Shown here: positions 5,839 to 8,889 of the stretch, piece after piece
Position numbering within the stretch: position 1 is the first letter of the stretch
How the letters are laid out: each line of letters opens with the position of its first letter
Source of the DNA: Candidatus Omnitrophica bacterium UBA1443
GTDB taxonomy: Bacteria > Omnitrophota > Omnitrophia > Omnitrophales > Aquincolibacteriaceae
DNA length: 8,889 bases
Reading direction: 5' to 3'
Assembly (NCBI GenBank): GCA_002329545.1
Contig: DCTJ01000077.1
Span: 1 to 8,889, forward strand
Translations under genes and position numbers: made by a program
Notes under the pieces: generated by a model
What the model was told of the DNA's origin: nothing
What the model saw: only the letters and a program-made list of their open reading frames with translations
Databases searched by the model: none

Positions 5839-6501
5839 ATGGAACGACGTTTTTCAGAAGAACTCAAAACACTAAAACAAAAACTCTTTCAAATGGGGCT
5901 TTTGGTGGAAGGGGCGATTCAGAAGGCCATTGATGCGATGCAGACAAGATCCGCGGATTTGGTGGAGGGGGTTTTCCAGGATGAAGAAATGATTAACGCG
6001 ATTGAGATCGAGATTGACGACAAGGGGCACGCCCTTTTCGCGCTGTCTCAACCGGTGGCGGGGGACCTTCGCCTTCTTGCCATGATTCTCAAAATCAACA
6101 CGGATCTTGAGCGGATGGGGGACCACGCGGTCAATATTGCCCAGTGCAGCAAACGCCTGCTGGCTGACGCGCCGCTTGCGATAGATTTCCCTTTGCCCAA
6201 AATGGGAGAATCGGTTCAGCGAATGGTTCGTGACGCGCTGGATTGCTTTATGAACGAAAATGTTGATCTGGCCCGCCGGGTTCTTGAAAGCGACGACAAG
6301 ATTGATGATTTCAATGACCAGTTGTATGAGTCGATGGTGGCGATGATGGAAAAGGACAGCTCGACCGTGCGCCGCGCGCTTCGTTACGTTGTGATCGGAA
6401 GAAATCTGGAGCGGATTGCGGATCTCTCCAATAACATCGCCGAAGACACGATCTATCTCAAACAAGGCAAGGAAGTACGCCATCACTTTGAAAAACAATA
6501 A
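5839..6501 (+). CDS. phoU: PhoU family phosphate signalling protein, copy 2
   Basis: 220 residues, exactly as long as copy 1 and alignable to it without gaps at about 61% identity (134 of 220 by hand count). This is the classical position, immediately after pstB, as in the pstSCAB-phoU operon of Escherichia coli. Both ExxxD metal motifs, ERMGD (91-95) and ERIAD (191-195), are present. It differs most from copy 1 at residues 31-40, 103-120 and around 154-175, mainly the outer helices and linkers. It has its own strong ribosome-binding site and a hairpin in front, which would let its level be set apart from the transporter genes. It converges with phoR 97 bases downstream. Its general role is coupling of Pst to PhoR; division of labour with copy 1 is unknown. 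Confidence 0.95.
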   Translation: MERRFSEELKTLKQKLFQMGLLVEGAIQKAIDAMQTRSADLVEGVFQDEEMINAIEIEIDDKGHALFALSQPVAGDLRLLAMILKINTDLERMGDHAVNIAQCSKRLLADAPLAIDFPLPKMGESVQRMVRDALDCFMNENVDLARRVLESDDKIDDFNDQLYESMVAMMEKDSSTVRRALRYVVIGRNLERIADLSNNIAEDTIYLKQGKEVRHHFEKQ

Positions 6502-6524
6502 GAATCGGAACTTTCGGCAAGGAG

Positions 6525-6565
6525 ACTTCCAGCCCGATCTTTAGCGAGGTCAGGAGACGGGAAGT
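6525..6565. terminator. Possible bidirectional terminator between phoU2 and phoR
   Basis: ACTTCC (6525-6530) pairs with GGAAGT (6560-6565), and a nearby CCG can pair with CGG after a 3-base bulge, in the 97-base convergent gap. The loop is long (over 20 bases) and no T run follows on either strand, so this is a weak candidate, chosen partly because convergent genes usually need termination here. Confidence 0.25.
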
Positions 6566-6566
6566 T

Positions 6567-6598
6567 TGGCGGGGAGTCGCAGAGAGACAGTTTGCCGC
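6567..6598. repeat. Repeat-like palindromic element, copy B
   Basis: This sequence carries the same ordered blocks as 191-219: TGGCGGG, AG, AG, GAGACAGTT (6584-6592 here) and CCGC. GGCGG (6568-6572) can pair with CCGCC (6595-6599), so the element is palindromic at its ends and abuts the phoR stop codon. It may act as a terminator or be a short dispersed repeat; two copies in one window are suggestive only. Confidence 0.3.
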
Positions 6599-8377
6599 CT
6601 AGAGCGGGAATGAAACAGAAAAACTGGAACCTTTTCCCAGAACACTTTGGCAGTCGATGGAGCCATCGTGCGATTCCATGATGTGTTTGGCTATTGCCAG
6701 GCCAAGTCCCGTCCCGCCCAATTCGCGTGAACGCGCCTTATCGACCCTGAAAAACCGTTCAAAAATTCTGGGGATGGTATCTTCCGGAATCCCGGGGCCC
6801 GTATCCCGGATGGTGACCTTGACCTTGCCGCTTTTTTCCTCCGCGGAAAGAAAAATACTGCCGCCTTCCGGCGTGTATTTGACCGCGTTATCCAGAAGAT
6901 TGACAAAGACCTGACGGATTTTGTCCCGGTCGCCCTGAATGAAAAACGGAGTGGTAGTCAGGTGGTCATTAACCGTCAATTTTTTTGCCTTTAGCTGGGG
7001 TTCAAACCGCGCCAACGATTCCCTGATCTCGGACGCAAGATCCAGAGTCTCTTTCTTTAGGGGAAGGATTCTCTGTTCGATTTCCCCGAGAGTCAGGATG
7101 TCTTCAACTAGATGACCCAGTCTCGTGGCGTCCTCATGCATCATCGTGAGGAAATGTTTTCGGGTTTTGGGATCTTTTTCCGCTCCGTCGCGAAGAGTTT
7201 CAATAAAGCCTTTTAATGATGTCAGGGGAGTCCGGAGTTCGTGAGAGGCGTTGGCCACAAACTCTTTCCTGATTTGCTCCAGACGACGGAGTTCGGTGAT
7301 ATCGTGAAAAACAAGAATGCCGCTGATGTCCCGGATTTCTTTCGTGGTGGCCACGACGCTCGCGCGGAGAATCTTTTTCTCGTTGCCTATGAGCTGGATT
7401 TCTCCGGTGACGACGGTCTCTTGCGTAAATGCTTGGTCGACAATGATTTCCAGATAGGGGTGGCGGGTTGTTTCAATCAGGCTTTTCCCCCTGATCGCGT
7501 CCGTTGAAAACCCGAAAAGTTTTTCGGCCATCGGGTTCGCCATGACGACTTCTTTTTTCCGGTTAATCGCTATGACGCCATCACTCATGTGGGACAGGAT
7601 GGTGGAAATTTTTCCTTTTTCACTTTCAAGATCCGCGATCCGGGAGGACAAAGCCCCGGCCATCCGGTTCATGGCGTCACCGAGAATTCTCAGCTCATCA
7701 CGCCCTTCCACCAGGATCTTCTCTGACCAGTTTTGCCGGGCGTAGCGGACCGCTCCCCGGGTAATGGTCCGAAGGCGTTTCGCCCAATGGTTGGCAAAGA
7801 GAGAGCCGGATAGCAGGATTATGATCACGGCGATGAGTACGATGACGGACACGGGGCGTTTCGCATGATTAAGGACATTCTGGATCCGCGAAGAGGGCAT
7901 GGCGACACGGACGACGCCAAGAAGGTTATCTCCTTCCAGAATGGGGACGGCAACGTAGAGCATTTGCTTACCCAGGCTCATGCTGTATCGCGTGCTAATC
8001 CCGGTATCACCACGCATGGCGGCCGCAATTTCAGGGCGGCTCGCGTGATTATCCATGGTCTGGATCGAATGAGCCAATTTTTCCTTCGAGTCTGCCAGGA
8101 CGAGGCCGTTTGGATCGATATAAGTGATTCGGATCTCCAATCCCTCCGCCAGGGCCGAGATTTTACTCTGGAGAAGCGCCGGTTGCATGGGAAGTTCTCC
8201 ACGAATGATTTCCCGGATCATCAAAGATTGATGGACGAGGGATTCCTGGAGCTGGGCCATCATGCTCTGTTTGAAATGGTGGGAAATAAAAAAACCGGCG
8301 GCGGCAAAAACAAAAATGAAAACAAGTCCGTACAGCGCCATGAAGCGTCTGACGAATCCAATCCGGGGAAGAGGCAT
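6599..8377 (-). CDS. phoR: Phosphate regulon sensor histidine kinase PhoR
   Basis: 592 residues; membrane kinase that phosphorylates PhoB when phosphate is scarce. Order of parts: membrane helix 1 (about 13-33), extracytoplasmic sensor region (about 35-170, with DPNGLVLADS at 88-97 resembling a PAS/Cache fold), membrane helix 2 (about 175-195), HAMP linker (about 196-250), PAS domain (about 255-365), and HisKA with phosphoacceptor His379 in NASHELRTP. The ATPase domain follows, with N-box NLLDNAVKY (493-501), G1 DTGPG (525-529), F-box RFFR and G2 GGTGLGL (554-560). It is the long PhoR type, unlike the short Escherichia coli protein with little external domain. The ATG at 8377 is 1 base after the phoB stop, with GGAG 6 bases upstream. 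A longer in-frame start at 8437 would overlap phoB and is less likely. The extracytoplasmic ligand is not evident. Confidence 0.94.
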   Translation of the reverse strand: MPLPRIGFVRRFMALYGLVFIFVFAAAGFFISHHFKQSMMAQLQESLVHQSLMIREIIRGELPMQPALLQSKISALAEGLEIRITYIDPNGLVLADSKEKLAHSIQTMDNHASRPEIAAAMRGDTGISTRYSMSLGKQMLYVAVPILEGDNLLGVVRVAMPSSRIQNVLNHAKRPVSVIVLIAVIIILLSGSLFANHWAKRLRTITRGAVRYARQNWSEKILVEGRDELRILGDAMNRMAGALSSRIADLESEKGKISTILSHMSDGVIAINRKKEVVMANPMAEKLFGFSTDAIRGKSLIETTRHPYLEIIVDQAFTQETVVTGEIQLIGNEKKILRASVVATTKEIRDISGILVFHDITELRRLEQIRKEFVANASHELRTPLTSLKGFIETLRDGAEKDPKTRKHFLTMMHEDATRLGHLVEDILTLGEIEQRILPLKKETLDLASEIRESLARFEPQLKAKKLTVNDHLTTTPFFIQGDRDKIRQVFVNLLDNAVKYTPEGGSIFLSAEEKSGKVKVTIRDTGPGIPEDTIPRIFERFFRVDKARSRELGGTGLGLAIAKHIMESHDGSIDCQSVLGKGSSFSVSFPL

Positions 8378-8378
8378 T

Positions 8379-8889
8379 TTAATCTCCGTCAAAACGATAG
8401 CCGACCCCTTTGAGAGTGACGATTCGGGGGGCTTCATTTTTCAGTTTTTTGCGAAGTTGAGTAATATGCATATCAACGGTCCTTGTTTCAAGGCGGGTGG
8501 AATTTTCATAACCCCAAACTTTACCCAGTAAAGTCTCCCGGGTTAATACCCGGCCTTTGCCGGTCATCATGGCTTCCAGTAGGGCGAATTCCTTCGCGGT
8601 AATTTCGATGGGTTTCCCCTTGACCCTGAGCTCGTGTTTGCCGAGATCCAGCTCGATACTTCCCGATTTGAGGATTTCCTGTTCCGGCGAGGTGTTTGAC
8701 CTGCGGAGCACGGCTTTAATTCGCGCAAGCAGTTCCCGGGGGCTAAAAGGTTTTGTTATGTAATCATCTGCTCCCAGCTCAAGACCGAGTACTTTGTCGG
8801 CTTCGGTACTTTTAGCGGTGAGCATAATCACCGGAATGGCCCGTGTTTTGAGGTTCCCTTTGAGGATTTTGCAAATCTCAAGACCACCT
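8379..8889 (-). CDS. phoB: Phosphate regulon response regulator PhoB, 5' end missing
   Basis: The last 169 residues of an OmpR/PhoB-class regulator; the gene enters the window from the right with no start in view, the first full codon being at 8888. The receiver remnant begins GGLEICKILKG and contains the conserved Thr of VIMLTAKS and the Lys of TKPFSPREL. The phosphoacceptor Asp should lie only a few residues beyond the edge. The DNA-binding winged helix follows, with TAKEFALLEAMM, a recognition-helix region around TRTVDMHITQLRKKL, and the terminal GVGYRF hairpin. PhoB binds Pho boxes to activate pst and other phosphate-starvation genes. It is directly upstream of phoR, 1 base apart, so the two are translationally coupled. 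The PhoB assignment, rather than another OmpR-type regulator, rests largely on its phoR and pst neighbours. Confidence 0.9.
   Translation of the reverse strand, partial: GGLEICKILKGNLKTRAIPVIMLTAKSTEADKVLGLELGADDYITKPFSPRELLARIKAVLRRSNTSPEQEILKSGSIELDLGKHELRVKGKPIEITAKEFALLEAMMTGKGRVLTRETLLGKVWGYENSTRLETRTVDMHITQLRKKLKNEAPRIVTLKGVGYRFDGD
8384..8387 (-). promoter_or_regulatory. Ribosome-binding site of phoR inside phoB
   Basis: GGAG on the - strand lies within the last codons of phoB, 6 bases before the phoR ATG (8377-8375). It supports the 8377 start. Confidence 0.7.

Overview
The window holds a complete phosphate-acquisition and phosphate-signalling locus. On the + strand lie phoU1 (288-950), pstS (1393-2253), pstC (2237-3124), pstA (3127-3972), two divergent pstB-type ATPase genes, pstB1 (4045-4866) and pstB2 (4894-5706), and a second phoU, phoU2 (5839-6501). 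Converging on them from the - strand is a two-component pair: phoR (8377-6599), complete, and phoB, whose 5' end lies beyond the right edge of the window. No RNA genes, insertion sequences or CRISPR arrays were seen.

The organism looks like a Gram-negative bacterium of mid-range G+C. PstS has a signal-peptidase-I type signal with no lipobox cysteine, as expected for a free periplasmic protein. PhoR is the long form with an extracytoplasmic sensor plus HAMP and PAS domains. Nitrospirota or a deltaproteobacterial lineage would fit, but this is a weak guess and no taxonomic marker is present.

How the parts work together (family knowledge): PstS binds phosphate in the periplasm, PstC and PstA form the membrane channel, and a PstB dimer hydrolyses ATP. 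PhoU links transporter state to the PhoR kinase, and PhoB carries the output to target promoters.

The most unusual point is the ATPase pair. PstB1 keeps Walker A, Walker B and a perfect LSGGQ signature, but has Ala in place of the Q-loop Gln and Asn in place of the H-loop His. PstB2 keeps Walker A, Q-loop, Walker B and H-loop, but its signature reads LSIEQ. The losses are complementary. A PstB1/PstB2 heterodimer would have one fully canonical ATP site (PstB2 core plus PstB1 signature) and one degenerate site (PstB1 core plus PstB2 signature). That is the asymmetric design known from heterodimeric ABC exporters such as TAP, CFTR and TM287/288, here apparently in a phosphate importer.

Secondary points are the two PhoU paralogues (220 aa each, about 61% identical by hand count) bracketing the transporter genes, a 442-base structured leader before pstS, a hairpin between pstB2 and phoU2, and a short repeat-like sequence found both upstream of phoU1 and at the phoU2/phoR convergence.
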